Part shown: piece by piece, positions 24,157 to 32,717 of the stretch | Position numbering within the stretch: position 1 is the stretch's first letter | Layout: every line of letters begins with the position of its first letter | Source of the DNA: Synechococcus sp. | GTDB lineage: Bacteria; Cyanobacteriota; Cyanobacteriia; PCC-6307; Cyanobiaceae | Reading direction: 5' to 3' | Assembly: GCA_012270465.1 (NCBI GenBank) | Contig: JAAXIH010000219.1 | Coordinates: 24,341 to 66,867 of the forward strand | Length of the DNA: 42,527 nucleotides | Program-made: the position numbers and the translations under genes | The notes under the pieces: generated by a model | Database searches by the model: none | Told to the model about the DNA's origin: nothing | What the model saw: the letters and a program-made list of their open reading frames with translations, nothing else

Positions 24157-24175
24157 GGTTACAAGGAAATTAAGG
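24157..24175 (-). promoter_or_regulatory. Possible degenerate Pho box before pstS
   Basis: On the minus strand CCTTAATTTCC-TTGTAACC shows two TTAAC-like half-sites with 11-bp period, the spacing of cyanobacterial PhoB/SphR boxes. It lies 51 nt upstream of the first candidate pstS start. The match is clearly poorer than that upstream of the second binding-protein gene. Confidence 0.4.
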
Positions 24176-24189
24176 CTTTACTTGGCCAT

Positions 24190-24213
24190 AAAAAACGGCC
24201 CCCGAAGGGGCCG
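24190..24213 (-). terminator. Intrinsic terminator after the pstS-like gene
   Basis: On the minus strand CGGCCCC-TTCG-GGGGCCG gives a 7-bp G+C stem with a UUCG-type tetraloop, followed directly by TTTTTT (complement of A 24190-24195). It lies 24 nt after the stop of the sphX-like gene and separates it from pstS. Confidence 0.93.
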
Positions 24214-24237
24214 CCAGATGCATTAGCGCTTAGCGCT

Positions 24238-25224
24238 TCACTGCTTGATCAGTTCAACCTGATCGAGAGCTGCCTTGCGGATGGACTCAGGCAGGGGCAC
24301 ATAGCCGAGGTTGTCGGCTTGGCTCTGGGCAGGGTTGCTCAACATGTAGTTGAAGGTCTGCTTCAGAGCATCGGTGTTGACACCGTTGCCGTTCTCGTAA
24401 GCCAGCACCCAGCTCATGGCCACCAGGGGATAGGAATCCCGGCCAGGAGGGTTGCTGATGGCCAGAGGCTTGTACTCAGCAGCGCGAATGCCTTCCAGAG
24501 CGGCGATGCCGGTGGCGGAATTCGGCAGCATGTAGTTGCCTTCGCTGTTCTGCAGAGCAGCAGCTTGAACATTGCCCTTGATGGAGGGCACGTTCACGTA
24601 GCCGATCGAACCAGGGGTGGTTTCGATGAAGCGACGCACGCCTTCGTTGCCGCTGGAGGGGGTGCCAACGGGGAAGTCGACGCGCATGCCGGTGCCAACA
24701 ACCTGACGGAACTCGGGGCTCCAGTCAGAGAGGCTCTTGGTCAGGGCCAAGGTGGTGCCGGAGCGATCCGAGCGGGTGCTCAGCTTGATGGGGCCTTCCT
24801 GGCAACCCAGGGTCTTCCAGTTGCTGATGGTGCCGAGCAGCACATCGCTGAGCTGCTGCTGGCTCAGCTTGAGGTCGCAACCGTCTTTGTTGTAGCCGAT
24901 GGCAATGGAGCCAGCGACGACAGGGATTTGCACCAGACCGCGACGCACCAAGTTGGCGGTGCGGGGAGCGATCGGACGATCGGTGGCGCCGAAGTCAACT
25001 TCCAGCTCAACCAGCTGGCGGATGCCTTGAGCGGAATTCACCGGCTCATAGGTGACATCGGGACCGTCTTGGCTGCGCAGGCTGTCGAACCAAGTGGAAA
25101 ACATCGGTGCGGGGAAGGAAGCCCCGGAGCCGTTGATTTGCTGTTGGGCGATGGCCGGAGCAGCAGCACCAGCAGCCAGAGCTGCGATGGCGCCGAGGGC
25201 AACGGTCTTCTTGGACATGAACAT
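24238..25224 (-). CDS. sphX: PstS/SphX-like phosphate-binding protein with altered ligand loops
   Basis: A 328-residue periplasmic binding protein with signal peptide KKTVALGAIAALAAGAAAPAIA. It is clearly paralogous to the neighbouring PstS along its whole length (NGSGASFPAPMF, AIGYNKDGCDLKLSQQQL, GYVPLPESIRK; both Cys conserved). However, the loop equivalent to GSGAGVRQ reads NSAQGIRQ (63-70), and RSDGSGTT reads RSDRSGTT with Arg154 in place of Gly. This resembles the SphX branch of cyanobacterial phosphate-binding proteins, so the symbol is tentative. ATG 25224 or 25218 may be used. A strong Pho box with a -10 element lies 32-74 nt upstream, so strong induction under phosphate starvation is likely. 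Confidence 0.85.
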   Translation of the reverse strand: MFMSKKTVALGAIAALAAGAAAPAIAQQQINGSGASFPAPMFSTWFDSLRSQDGPDVTYEPVNSAQGIRQLVELEVDFGATDRPIAPRTANLVRRGLVQIPVVAGSIAIGYNKDGCDLKLSQQQLSDVLLGTISNWKTLGCQEGPIKLSTRSDRSGTTLALTKSLSDWSPEFRQVVGTGMRVDFPVGTPSSGNEGVRRFIETTPGSIGYVNVPSIKGNVQAAALQNSEGNYMLPNSATGIAALEGIRAAEYKPLAISNPPGRDSYPLVAMSWVLAYENGNGVNTDALKQTFNYMLSNPAQSQADNLGYVPLPESIRKAALDQVELIKQ

Positions 25225-25255
25225 GGGCGACCAAAAAAGTATTGGGTCAACAACG

Positions 25256-25298
25256 GTGATATGGACGACCTGTTAAGTCGCAGTTAAAGGCTCATTAG
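25256..25298 (-). promoter_or_regulatory. Pho box (tandem repeats) and -10 element of the sphX-like gene
   Basis: On the plus strand GTTAAGTCGCA (25272), GTTAAAGGCTC (25283) and the weaker ATTAGAGACAC (25294) repeat every 11 bp. Read on the minus strand these are CTTTAACTGCGACTTAAC, matching the cyanobacterial SphR/PhoB consensus of CTTAACCT-like octamers spaced by 3 bp. TATCAC (complement of 25256-25261) lies 10 nt downstream as a likely -10 box. Activation by SphR under phosphate limitation is inferred. Confidence 0.75.
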
Positions 25299-25420
25299 AG
25301 ACACTAAGGACTGTTCATCAACGGGTTTTGATCTCACTTTTCTTGTCTGGCCTGCTAACTGGCTTGGGTGCTTGGATCACAGCCGAATGCCCGGTAGCGT
25401 GAGCACATTTGCTCGGGCGC

Positions 25421-27406
25421 ATGGGCCGGATCGTCGGCATTGATCTGGGCACCACCAATTCCGTGCTGGCTGTCCTGGAGGGGGGCCGGCCTGTGGTGGT
25501 GGCCAATGCAGAAGGTCTGCGCACCACCCCTTCGGTGGTTGGTTTCAGCCGCGAAAAAGAACTGCTGGTGGGCCAAGCGGCACGGCGCCAATTGGTGCTC
25601 AATCCCCGCGACAGCTTCTCCAATCTCAAGCGTCTGATCGGGCGGCAGTGGCAAGAGCTCGATGAGGCCTCCCAGGCCGTGGCTTACACGATCCGCGCCA
25701 ATGACTTGGGTCAGGTGCGTGTGGTGTGCCCGGCCACCGAGCGCGAATACGCGCCTGAAGAATTGGTGGCTTGCCTGCTGCGCAAGTTGGTGGATGACGC
25801 CGCCACCTACCTCGGTGAAGAGGTGGAAGCTGCCGTGGTGACGGTTCCTGCTTACTTCGATGATTCCCAGCGCCAGGCCACCCGAGATGCCGGCCGGCTG
25901 GCGGGCCTCACGATTGAGCGCATTCTCAATGAGCCCACCGCTGCGGCCTTGGCCTATGGCTTTGACCGCAGCCGCTCCCAGACCGTGTTGGTCTTTGATT
26001 TGGGTGGGGGCACCTTTGATGTCTCGCTGCTGCGCATCGCCAATGGCGTTTTTGACGTCAAGGCCACCAGCGGCGACACCCAGCTCGGCGGCAACGACTT
26101 TGATCAGCGCATCGTTGATTGGTTAGCCGAGGGCTTTCAGCAATCCCATGGCGTGGACCTGCGCCGCGATCGCCAGGCCCTGCAGCGGCTCTTGGAGGCT
26201 GCTGAAAAGGCCAAGCAGGAGCTCTCCGGCACCCTGAAAACCACCATTTCCCTGCCGTTCATCGCCACGGCGGAATCAGGACCCCTGCATTTAGAAACCA
26301 GCCTGGATCGGCGCACCTTCGAATCGCTCTGCCCCGATCTGCTCGATCGCCTGCTCAGGCCGGTGCAGGCCGCGTTGCGGGATGCCCGTTTGGCTCCAGA
26401 CGATGTCGATGAGGTCGTGCTGGTGGGTGGTTCCAGCCGCATGCCGATGGTGCAGCAGTTGGTGCGCACCTTGGTGCCGCGCGAACCGAGTCAGAACGTC
26501 AACCCCGATGAAGTGGTTGCCGTTGGCGCTGCTGTGCAGGCCGGAATTCTCACCGGTGAGCTGCGCGATTTGATGCTCAACGATGTCACCCCCCTCTCGG
26601 TGGGGCTCGAAACCATTGGCGGCTTGATGAAAACGATCATTCCGCGCAACACGCCAATTCCGGTGAGACGTTCCGATGTGTTCAGCACCTCGGAAGCCAA
26701 TCAGTCGTCTGTTGAGGTGCATGTGCTCCAGGGCGAGCGGCCCATGGGCGGCGATAACAAATCACTGGGCCGTTTCCGTTTGGCCGGGATTCCCCCTGCC
26801 CCGCGCGGGGTTCCCCAAGTGCAGGTGTCCTTTGATGTGGATGCCAACGGAATCCTGGAGGTGTCGGCCACTGATCGCACCACCGGCCGTCGTCAAAGCG
26901 TCACGGTGCAGGGCAGTGCCAATCTCAGCCAGCAGGAAATTGATCAGCTGATCGCTGAGGCGGCGAGCCAATCGCTGGAGGATCGCCGTAAGCGCAGCGC
27001 CGTAGACCGGCGCAACCGCTCCGAAACGTTGATTGCCCAGGCGGAACGTCGACTGCGTGATGCAGCCCTCGAGCTCGGGCCCTATGGCGCTGAACGCCAG
27101 CAGCGTGCTGTGGAGATGGCGCTGCGGGACCTTCGCGATGGGCTTGAGCAGGCTGATGAGCGGGAATTGGATCTGCTCACCAGCCAGCTCGAAGAAGCGC
27201 TCTATGGCCTCAACCGCCGTTTGACAGCCGAACGGCGCGAACTCGATGGCGGTGCTGGGCCGCTGGAGGGGATCAAGAGCACGCTGGGCTCCCTCAAAGA
27301 TGAGCTCTTCGCTGAAGACGATTGGGATGACTGGGAGCGGCCAGGAGGCGGCCGCGGTCGCTACGACCGCTATGACCGCTCCGATGATCCCTGGGGGCGC
27401 TATTGA
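25421..27406 (+). CDS. dnaK: DnaK-family chaperone (Hsp70), DnaK1-like paralogue
   Basis: A 661-residue Hsp70. The nucleotide-binding domain starts GRIVGIDLGTTNSVLAVLEGG, with NEPTAAALAYGF, VLVFDLGGGTFDVSLLRI and VVLVGGSSRMPMVQQLV; the substrate domain includes LMLNDVTPLSVGLETIGG and FDVDANGILEVSATD. Cyanobacteria carry several DnaKs. The final ~30 residues here are unusual: acidic DDWDDWE, then a Gly/Arg/Tyr/Asp-rich tail ending GRYDRYDRSDDPWGRY, not the common acidic DnaK end. This and the adjacent J-protein suggest a specialised paralogue such as DnaK1 (inference). ATG 25421 is chosen; TTG 25409 is open but unconserved. The dnaJ start follows after 8 nt. Confidence 0.95.
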   Translation: MGRIVGIDLGTTNSVLAVLEGGRPVVVANAEGLRTTPSVVGFSREKELLVGQAARRQLVLNPRDSFSNLKRLIGRQWQELDEASQAVAYTIRANDLGQVRVVCPATEREYAPEELVACLLRKLVDDAATYLGEEVEAAVVTVPAYFDDSQRQATRDAGRLAGLTIERILNEPTAAALAYGFDRSRSQTVLVFDLGGGTFDVSLLRIANGVFDVKATSGDTQLGGNDFDQRIVDWLAEGFQQSHGVDLRRDRQALQRLLEAAEKAKQELSGTLKTTISLPFIATAESGPLHLETSLDRRTFESLCPDLLDRLLRPVQAALRDARLAPDDVDEVVLVGGSSRMPMVQQLVRTLVPREPSQNVNPDEVVAVGAAVQAGILTGELRDLMLNDVTPLSVGLETIGGLMKTIIPRNTPIPVRRSDVFSTSEANQSSVEVHVLQGERPMGGDNKSLGRFRLAGIPPAPRGVPQVQVSFDVDANGILEVSATDRTTGRRQSVTVQGSANLSQQEIDQLIAEAASQSLEDRRKRSAVDRRNRSETLIAQAERRLRDAALELGPYGAERQQRAVEMALRDLRDGLEQADERELDLLTSQLEEALYGLNRRLTAERRELDGGAGPLEGIKSTLGSLKDELFAEDDWDDWERPGGGRGRYDRYDRSDDPWGRY

Positions 27407-27414
27407 GCCCAACG

Positions 27415-28239
27415 ATGGACCACTGGGCTGTTCTCGGGCTTGAGCCCGGAGCTGACGCCGAAAGCCTCAAGCAGGCCTTTCGCCGGCAGGCCCGCCGTTG
27501 GCATCCCGACCTCAATGGCAATGATCCAGCGGCGGAGGAGCGGTTCAAAAAGATCAATGAGGCCTACGAGGTCCTGAGTGATCCCCGCCGCCGACAGGCT
27601 TGGGAAGCTGGTGGCTTCAGTGAGGCTGGTCATCGCGATCCCTTCGCCAACGGCTTCCCGGATTTCCATGACTATGTCGATCAGCTGTTCTCGCGCCGCC
27701 GTGAACGCCGGCCGGCCACCACACCGCCGCCGCCGCCGCCGCCTGTTCAAGCCCACGACGATTTAGAGACCGCTGTTCCGCTCACTCCAGAGCAGGCCCT
27801 CGATGGCACCTATGTGGAGGTGGAGCTCAGCGATGGCACCACGGTGGAAGTGCAAACCCCGCCAGAAGCCGGTGATGGCTGGCGCCTGCGTCTGGAAGGC
27901 GTTGCCCCTGGCGGGCGTGATCATTTCCTGCAGCTGCAGGTGCGCACCGACGAGGGATTGCGCGTTGATGGCTTGCGGGTGCTCTACCGGCTGGATTTGC
28001 CGGCTCCCGAGGGAGCTCTGGGCGGTAGCGCCGTGGTTCCCACCCTCGAGGGCCCCGTTCGTTTGCGCATTCCGCCCGGCACCTCGAGCGGACGTCTTTT
28101 GCGCTTGCGCGGCAAAGGCTTAGAGCGTGATGGCCGCCGCGGCGATCAGATCGTTGAAGTGCGGCTGGTGGTGCCCGACCCGTTGGCCGAAGACGAGGAA
28201 GCTCTCTACAAGCGCCTGCAGGAGCTGCTGAGAGAATGA
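27415..28239 (+). CDS. dnaJ: DnaJ-type co-chaperone (J domain plus CTD, no zinc finger)
   Basis: A 274-residue J-domain protein. The J domain occupies residues 1-70 with HPD in RRARRWHPDLNG-type context (visible RRWHPDLNG) and KINEAYEVLSDP. A short linker with seven consecutive prolines near residue 100 replaces the Gly/Phe and CxxCxGxG zinc-finger regions. The rest matches the DnaJ/CbpA peptide-binding C-terminal domain (LTPEQALDGTYVEV, LRIPPGTSSGRLLRLRGKGL). It is thus a type II, CbpA-like J protein. ATG 27415 (MDHWAVLGL) is preferred to TTG 27403, which overlaps the dnaK stop. It stimulates the ATPase of the co-encoded DnaK. Confidence 0.93.
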   Translation: MDHWAVLGLEPGADAESLKQAFRRQARRWHPDLNGNDPAAEERFKKINEAYEVLSDPRRRQAWEAGGFSEAGHRDPFANGFPDFHDYVDQLFSRRRERRPATTPPPPPPPVQAHDDLETAVPLTPEQALDGTYVEVELSDGTTVEVQTPPEAGDGWRLRLEGVAPGGRDHFLQLQVRTDEGLRVDGLRVLYRLDLPAPEGALGGSAVVPTLEGPVRLRIPPGTSSGRLLRLRGKGLERDGRRGDQIVEVRLVVPDPLAEDEEALYKRLQELLRE

Positions 28240-28260
28240 GGCGTCTTGCCCTGTTCTGAT

Positions 28261-28686
28261 TTGAGTGACCGGGTCTTTGTGCTGCTATTCGATTCCGGCA
28301 GCGAGGTGGAAGGCATCCACACCCTTGAACTCAATGGCCGCACGGTGGTGTTGATGTTTGAGGAGGAAGACGACGCCTTGCGTTACGCCGGCCTTCTGGC
28401 GGCCCAGGATTTTCCCGAGGCCACCCCTGAATCGATCAGCCGCGAAGAAATTGAGCTGTTCTGCGGCCAAGCCGGCTACGAAGCCCAACCGGTGCCTTCC
28501 GGTTTTGTGCCAGGCAGCGCTGAGGAGCGGCTGATGCTGGCGCCTCCAGAGCAAAATCTCGACACCAGTGATTGGCGTGAGCAGGAGCAGCAGGATCCGC
28601 CGCCGCAGGCTTCCGCTGCTCCTGCTCAGCCGCAGCTGGATCCTGAATTGGAAGCGTTCCGGCGCTCGTTGGAGGGGTTGTTGTGA
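28261..28686 (+). CDS. DUF3110 protein
   Basis: A protein of about 141 residues with the cyanobacterial/plastid DUF3110 core: VFVLLFDSGSEVEGIHTLELNGRTVVLMFEEEDDALRYAGLLAAQDFP, then EIELFCGQAGYEAQ and GFVPGSAEERLMLAPPEQN. The C-terminal third is Gln/Pro/Ala-rich and probably disordered. No enzyme activity is known to me. There is no ATG; TTG 28261 fits the start of homologues best, TTG 28246 would add five residues. It follows dnaJ by about 21 nt and overlaps the murQ GTG by 4 nt, so it is part of the dnaK-dnaJ-murQ run. Confidence 0.85.
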   Translation: MSDRVFVLLFDSGSEVEGIHTLELNGRTVVLMFEEEDDALRYAGLLAAQDFPEATPESISREEIELFCGQAGYEAQPVPSGFVPGSAEERLMLAPPEQNLDTSDWREQEQQDPPPQASAAPAQPQLDPELEAFRRSLEGLL

Positions 28687-29615
28687 GCAGCGGAGTGGAT
28701 CGCGGTCACCTGCTGACCGAACAAGCCAACCCAGCCAGTGCAGACCTGGATCTGCTCAGCACCTCCGAGCTGGTGCAACTGTTTTGCGAGGAGGATCGTC
28801 GCCCCCAACAAGCGGTGGCTGGAGCTGCCACTGAGCTCAGTGCCGCCATTGATGCCATTGCTGCGCGTTTGTTGGCCGGCGGGCGACTGTTTTATTTGGG
28901 CGCTGGCACCTCTGGCCGCTTGGGCGTGCTTGATGCGGCCGAATGTCCGCCCACGTTTTGCAGCCCCCCGGAGCTGGTGCAGGGCGTGTTGGCTGGCGGG
29001 GCCCCAGCGCTGTTGCGCAGCTCCGAAGGCCTGGAGGATTCCCGTGAGGGGGGGCGCCAGGATTTGTTGGAGCGCGGGTTTACCGGAGCTGATGCCCTGG
29101 TGGGCATCGCCGCCGGTGGCACCACCCCCTATGTGCATGGCGGCTTGAATCTGGCTTTGGAGCTGGGCGCTGAAGCGATCGCCATGGCCTGCGTGCCGGC
29201 TGATCAAGCGCCGATGCCCTGCAGCATTGATATCCGTTTGCTGAGCGGGCCTGAGTTGCTCACCGGCTCCACGCGCTTGAAGGCTGGAACGGCCACCAAG
29301 ATGGCGCTCAACATCCTCAGCACCGGTGTGATGGTGCGGCTTGGCAAAGTCTTCGGCAACCGCATGGTTGACGTATCGGTCTCCAACAGCAAGTTGGAAG
29401 ACCGCGCCCGGCGCATCCTTCGCGACCTGGCCGGTGTGGATCCGGCCAAGGCTGCGGAATTACTCGAGCTCAGTGGTGGCTCAGTGAAGTTGGCTCTGTT
29501 GATGGCGGCCACCGGCTGCGAAGCAGCGGCCGCCCAGGCGCAATTGCAGCGTTGTGATGGCTCGCTGCGTGAGGCCCTAAGCCAAGCGGGAGCTCAGCTG
29601 GCAGCTCCCCAGTAG
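28683..29615 (+). CDS. murQ: N-acetylmuramic acid 6-phosphate etherase
   Basis: A 310-residue SIS-domain lyase that cleaves the D-lactyl ether of MurNAc-6-phosphate to GlcNAc-6-phosphate in peptidoglycan recycling. Motifs: LTEQANPASADLDLLS, FYLGAGTSGRLGVLDAAECPPTF (contains the catalytic Glu), GIAAGGTTPYV, and TGSTRLKAGTATKMALNILSTG followed by RLGKVFGNRMVDVSVSNSKL. A C-terminal UBA-like helical segment follows. GTG 28683 is the start, overlapping the DUF3110 stop as GTGA. The last 22 nt overlap the convergent mtnP. No anmK or phosphotransferase partner is in the window. Confidence 0.95.
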   Translation: MSSGVDRGHLLTEQANPASADLDLLSTSELVQLFCEEDRRPQQAVAGAATELSAAIDAIAARLLAGGRLFYLGAGTSGRLGVLDAAECPPTFCSPPELVQGVLAGGAPALLRSSEGLEDSREGGRQDLLERGFTGADALVGIAAGGTTPYVHGGLNLALELGAEAIAMACVPADQAPMPCSIDIRLLSGPELLTGSTRLKAGTATKMALNILSTGVMVRLGKVFGNRMVDVSVSNSKLEDRARRILRDLAGVDPAKAAELLELSGGSVKLALLMAATGCEAAAAQAQLQRCDGSLREALSQAGAQLAAPQ

Positions 29616-30508
29616 GGGCGCGTGAACAGATCCAGTTTGCGGCGTGTGGCAGCCGGCACCGCTGCGGGGGCCGTGAGCAATCCGTTTTGAAGGGCGCTGT
29701 GGGCCGGGCTGGCGGGCTTTTGCTGCTGGATCGCCTGCACGGCATGGCGCACCACTTGTTGGGCTGTGGTGGCGTTGGCGCGCAGGTTGTTGATCACCAT
29801 CTCAACGGTCACCGCGTCGTGATCGGGGTGCCAGCAGTCGTAGTCGGTGACCATCGCCAGGGTGCTGTAGGCGATTTCGGCTTCGCGGGCCAAGCGGGCT
29901 TCGGTGTGGTTGGTCATGCCGATCACATCGCAGCCCCAGCTGCGGTACAGCTCAGATTCCGCCTTGGTGGAGAACGCCGGGCCCTGCATGCAGAGGTAGG
30001 TGCCACCGCGGTGCAAGCGGCGACCCTCCGGCAGCACGGCCTGCACCGCATCGCCTAAGAGGCCCGAGAGGGTGGCGCAAAACGGTTCGGCAAAAGCAAC
30101 GTGGGCCACAGCTCCTTCGCCAAAAAAGCTGGCTGGTCGCCCTTGGGTTCGATCGATGAATTGATCGGGGATCACCAGGTCCAGGGGCCTGTGTTGCTCT
30201 TGCAGTGAGCCAACCGCTGAACAGGAGAGGATCCAGCGCACCCCCAGGCTGCGCATGGCCCAGATGTTGGCCCGGTAGGGAACCTCCGAAGGCAGATAGC
30301 TGTGGTTGCGCCCATGGCGGGCCAAAAAGATCACCGTGGTGCCATCGAGGCTGCCGCGGATCAGCCGATCCGATGGTTGGCCAAAGGGCGTTGGCACCTC
30401 CAGCTCCTCCACATCGCGCAGCTCCTCCATCGCATAGAGACCGCTGCCGCCGAGGATGCCGATCGTGGCCTCACTCAGGTCGGAAACAGGTGGGTGCGCA
30501 GTCGCCAT
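29594..30508 (-). CDS. mtnP: S-methyl-5'-thioadenosine phosphorylase
   Basis: A 304-residue class II purine nucleoside phosphorylase family enzyme. It splits methylthioadenosine with phosphate to adenine and methylthioribose-1-phosphate, in polyamine/methionine salvage. Motifs: [92 protein letters not shown] and [23 protein letters not shown] 30508 is chosen; a longer frame to 30586 would cross the divergent cyclophilin start. The product is about 30 residues longer at its C-terminus than typical MTAPs. The 3' end overlaps murQ by 22 nt. Confidence 0.94.
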   Translation of the reverse strand: MATAHPPVSDLSEATIGILGGSGLYAMEELRDVEELEVPTPFGQPSDRLIRGSLDGTTVIFLARHGRNHSYLPSEVPYRANIWAMRSLGVRWILSCSAVGSLQEQHRPLDLVIPDQFIDRTQGRPASFFGEGAVAHVAFAEPFCATLSGLLGDAVQAVLPEGRRLHRGGTYLCMQGPAFSTKAESELYRSWGCDVIGMTNHTEARLAREAEIAYSTLAMVTDYDCWHPDHDAVTVEMVINNLRANATTAQQVVRHAVQAIQQQKPASPAHSALQNGLLTAPAAVPAATRRKLDLFTRPYWGAAS

Positions 30509-30550
30509 CGTCTTGTGCGAAGGTTCATGGACCACTTTGCCCCCGAGCTC

Positions 30551-30991
30551 ATGACCAAGGCCGTGATGGACACCGACGCCGGCCAAATCACCCTGGAGCT
30601 ATTTGATGCTGATGCTCCCAACACCGTCGCCAATTTCGTGAAGCTGGCCAAAGATGGCTTCTACGACGGCTTGGCCTTCCACCGGGTGATTGATGGCTTC
30701 ATGGCCCAGGGCGGTTGCCCCAACAGCCGTGAGGGCGCCAAGGGCATGGCGGGCACCGGGGGCCCGGGCTACACGATCGATTGTGAGATCAACAGCAAGA
30801 AGCACCAGGCGGGCACCCTGTCGATGGCCCATGCCGGCCGCAACACCGGTGGCTCTCAGTTCTTCATCTGCCATGAGGCCCAGCCTCACCTCGATGGCGT
30901 CCACACCGTCTTCGGTTTGACCGGCGACATGGCTGTGGTGCTGGCGCTGAAAAACGGCAGCAAGATCAACTCCGTCACCATCAGCGACTGA
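30551..30991 (+). CDS. Cyclophilin-type peptidyl-prolyl cis-trans isomerase
   Basis: A 146-residue single-domain cyclophilin (PpiB-like), cytosolic because no signal peptide is present. Core motifs: [43 protein letters not shown] (catalytic Arg in FHRV), [36 protein letters not shown]. It accelerates proline isomerisation in folding proteins. ATG 30551 (MTKAVMDTD) matches usual homologue starts; ATG 30527 would add eight residues. It diverges from mtnP with a gap of 42 nt, and its stop abuts the ribBA stop (TGATTA) with no spacer. Confidence 0.95.
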   Translation: MTKAVMDTDAGQITLELFDADAPNTVANFVKLAKDGFYDGLAFHRVIDGFMAQGGCPNSREGAKGMAGTGGPGYTIDCEINSKKHQAGTLSMAHAGRNTGGSQFFICHEAQPHLDGVHTVFGLTGDMAVVLALKNGSKINSVTISD

Positions 30992-32641
30992 TTAGCTCCA
31001 GCGCAGCAGGGTCCAGGGGGAGTGTTCAGGGTTGATGGCCGCCACGGCATCCATCCCTGCCCCTTGGCGCAGCTGCTGCAGTTCAAGTGCGGTGGGTTCG
31101 AGCTGAGCCGGTGGGTGCTCACTGCGATCAAGATCAGGGCCAAGCAGCAGTTGCAGTTGCTGCGTGCTGGGCTCTTGGGCCAGCTCCTGCAAGAGGGCCC
31201 AGCAATTGCGTTGCAGGCTGCCCCGCTCGGCTGCCCCCACACGCACCGTGAGATCGGGCTTGCCGAGAAGCGCGAGCACGCGGTGCTGCTCTTCGATTTC
31301 CATGTTTAGGCCGAAGGCATGCAGCTTGCCTGCCAATTGCTCTTCGAGCTCATGAGCGCGTTGACGGCGGTCGTCTCCTGAGCCGCTCCAGGCCAGCAAG
31401 GCCCCTGGGCCATGCAGCAGGTGGCCGAGTTTGCGGGCTTTGGTGCGCAGGTAATCGGCGTTGTGTTGGCCCGGATCCATCACCAGGGGCACCCGGTCCA
31501 CCACTTCCAATCCGTAGCCACCGAGGCCAGCGATTTTTCTGGGGTTGTTGGTGATCAGCCGCAGCCGCTCAATGCCCAGGTCTGAAATGATCTGCGCGCC
31601 GACGCCGTAGTCGCGCAGATCAGCGCCAAAGCCGAGAAGTTCATTGGCTTCAACAGTGTCGAGGCCGGATTCCTGCAGGCTGTAGGCCTTGAGCTTGTTG
31701 ATCAGTCCGATGCCGCGGCCCTCTTGCCGCAGGTAGACCACAACGCCTTCCCCCTCGGCTTGGATCATGCGCAGCGCTGATTCCAGCTGCGGACGGCAAT
31801 CGCAGCGCAGCGAGCCAAAGGCATCACCGGTGAGGCATTCCGAGTGCACGCGCACCATCACCGGCGCGCTTTGGCGGCCTGGGTGGCCTTTCACCAGCGC
31901 CACATGCTCACCGCCATCAAGGATGTTGCGGTAGCCGATGGCGCGGAAATCACCGAACTCACTGGGGATTTTGGCCTCCGCTTCGCGCACCACAAACCGT
32001 TCGTTCTCGAGCCGGTAGCGGATCAGATCGGCGATCGAGATCAGGTAGAGGCCGTGCTGAGCGGCGTACTCCGCCAGCTGCGCCAAACGGGCCATGGAGC
32101 CGTCTGGATTTTGGATCTCACAGATCACGCCGGAGGGATGCAGCCCCGCCATGCGCGAGAGATCCACGGCGGCTTCGGTGTGGCCAGCCCGTTTCAGCAC
32201 TCCCCCATCGCGGGCGCGCAACGGAAAGATGTGGCCGGGGCGGCGCAGATCTTGGGGTTTGCTCTGCGGATGCAAAGCCACCTGGATCGTGCGGGCCCGA
32301 TCTTCTGCGGAGATGCCGGTGCTAACGCCAGCCTCCGGTCCGGCATCAATGCTGACGGTGAAGGCGGTTTGGTTGGTGTCGGTGTTTTGACCCACCATCA
32401 GCGGCAGGTCGAGGGCATCGAGCCGCTCACCCTCCATGGCCAAACAAATCAGCCCGCGGGCTTCGGTGGCCATGAAGTTGATCTGCTTGGGCGTTGCAAA
32501 TTGCGCCGCACAGATCAAGTCGCCTTCGTTTTCTCGGTTTTCGTCGTCGACCACCACCACGCAGGCCCCATCCCGAATGGCCTCAAGGGCCTTTTCAATC
32601 GGGTCGAAACGGACGGTGCTGGTCACCGCTGGGGAGCTCAT
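30992..32641 (-). CDS. ribBA: Bifunctional DHBP synthase / GTP cyclohydrolase II (RibBA) with C-terminal extension
   Basis: A 549-residue enzyme carrying two riboflavin-pathway activities. Residues 10-205 are 3,4-dihydroxy-2-butanone-4-phosphate synthase ([48 protein letters not shown]). Residues ~210-410 are GTP cyclohydrolase II with zinc ligands Cys269, Cys280, Cys282 ([16 protein letters not shown]), [11 protein letters not shown] and [12 protein letters not shown]. About 135 extra residues follow that are absent in the usual 400-residue RibBA; longer forms are known in cyanobacteria but the role of the extension is unclear. It diverges from argC across 76 nt with no FMN riboswitch. Confidence 0.96.
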   Translation of the reverse strand: MSSPAVTSTVRFDPIEKALEAIRDGACVVVVDDENRENEGDLICAAQFATPKQINFMATEARGLICLAMEGERLDALDLPLMVGQNTDTNQTAFTVSIDAGPEAGVSTGISAEDRARTIQVALHPQSKPQDLRRPGHIFPLRARDGGVLKRAGHTEAAVDLSRMAGLHPSGVICEIQNPDGSMARLAQLAEYAAQHGLYLISIADLIRYRLENERFVVREAEAKIPSEFGDFRAIGYRNILDGGEHVALVKGHPGRQSAPVMVRVHSECLTGDAFGSLRCDCRPQLESALRMIQAEGEGVVVYLRQEGRGIGLINKLKAYSLQESGLDTVEANELLGFGADLRDYGVGAQIISDLGIERLRLITNNPRKIAGLGGYGLEVVDRVPLVMDPGQHNADYLRTKARKLGHLLHGPGALLAWSGSGDDRRQRAHELEEQLAGKLHAFGLNMEIEEQHRVLALLGKPDLTVRVGAAERGSLQRNCWALLQELAQEPSTQQLQLLLGPDLDRSEHPPAQLEPTALELQQLRQGAGMDAVAAINPEHSPWTLLRWS

Positions 32642-32717
32642 TGCGGGCGTTCCAGTCCCTTGTTTATAGAGCCCGGGCGGTTGCTAACGGGTCGATCACT
32701 AAAGTCATCCATCCCCA

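Noticed and set aside
23719-25287. A 522-codon open frame on the plus strand across both phosphate-binding-protein genes
   Set aside because: It is exactly antisense to two well-supported genes, has no family motifs, and crosses two terminators and the Pho box. High G+C codon bias leaves such frames open.
27722-27742. CCG triplet run in dnaJ as a repeat element
   Set aside because: It simply encodes the poly-proline linker of the J protein.
32642-32717. FMN riboswitch upstream of ribBA
   Set aside because: The gap to the divergent argC is only 76 nt, too short for an RFN element, and none of its conserved segments is present.
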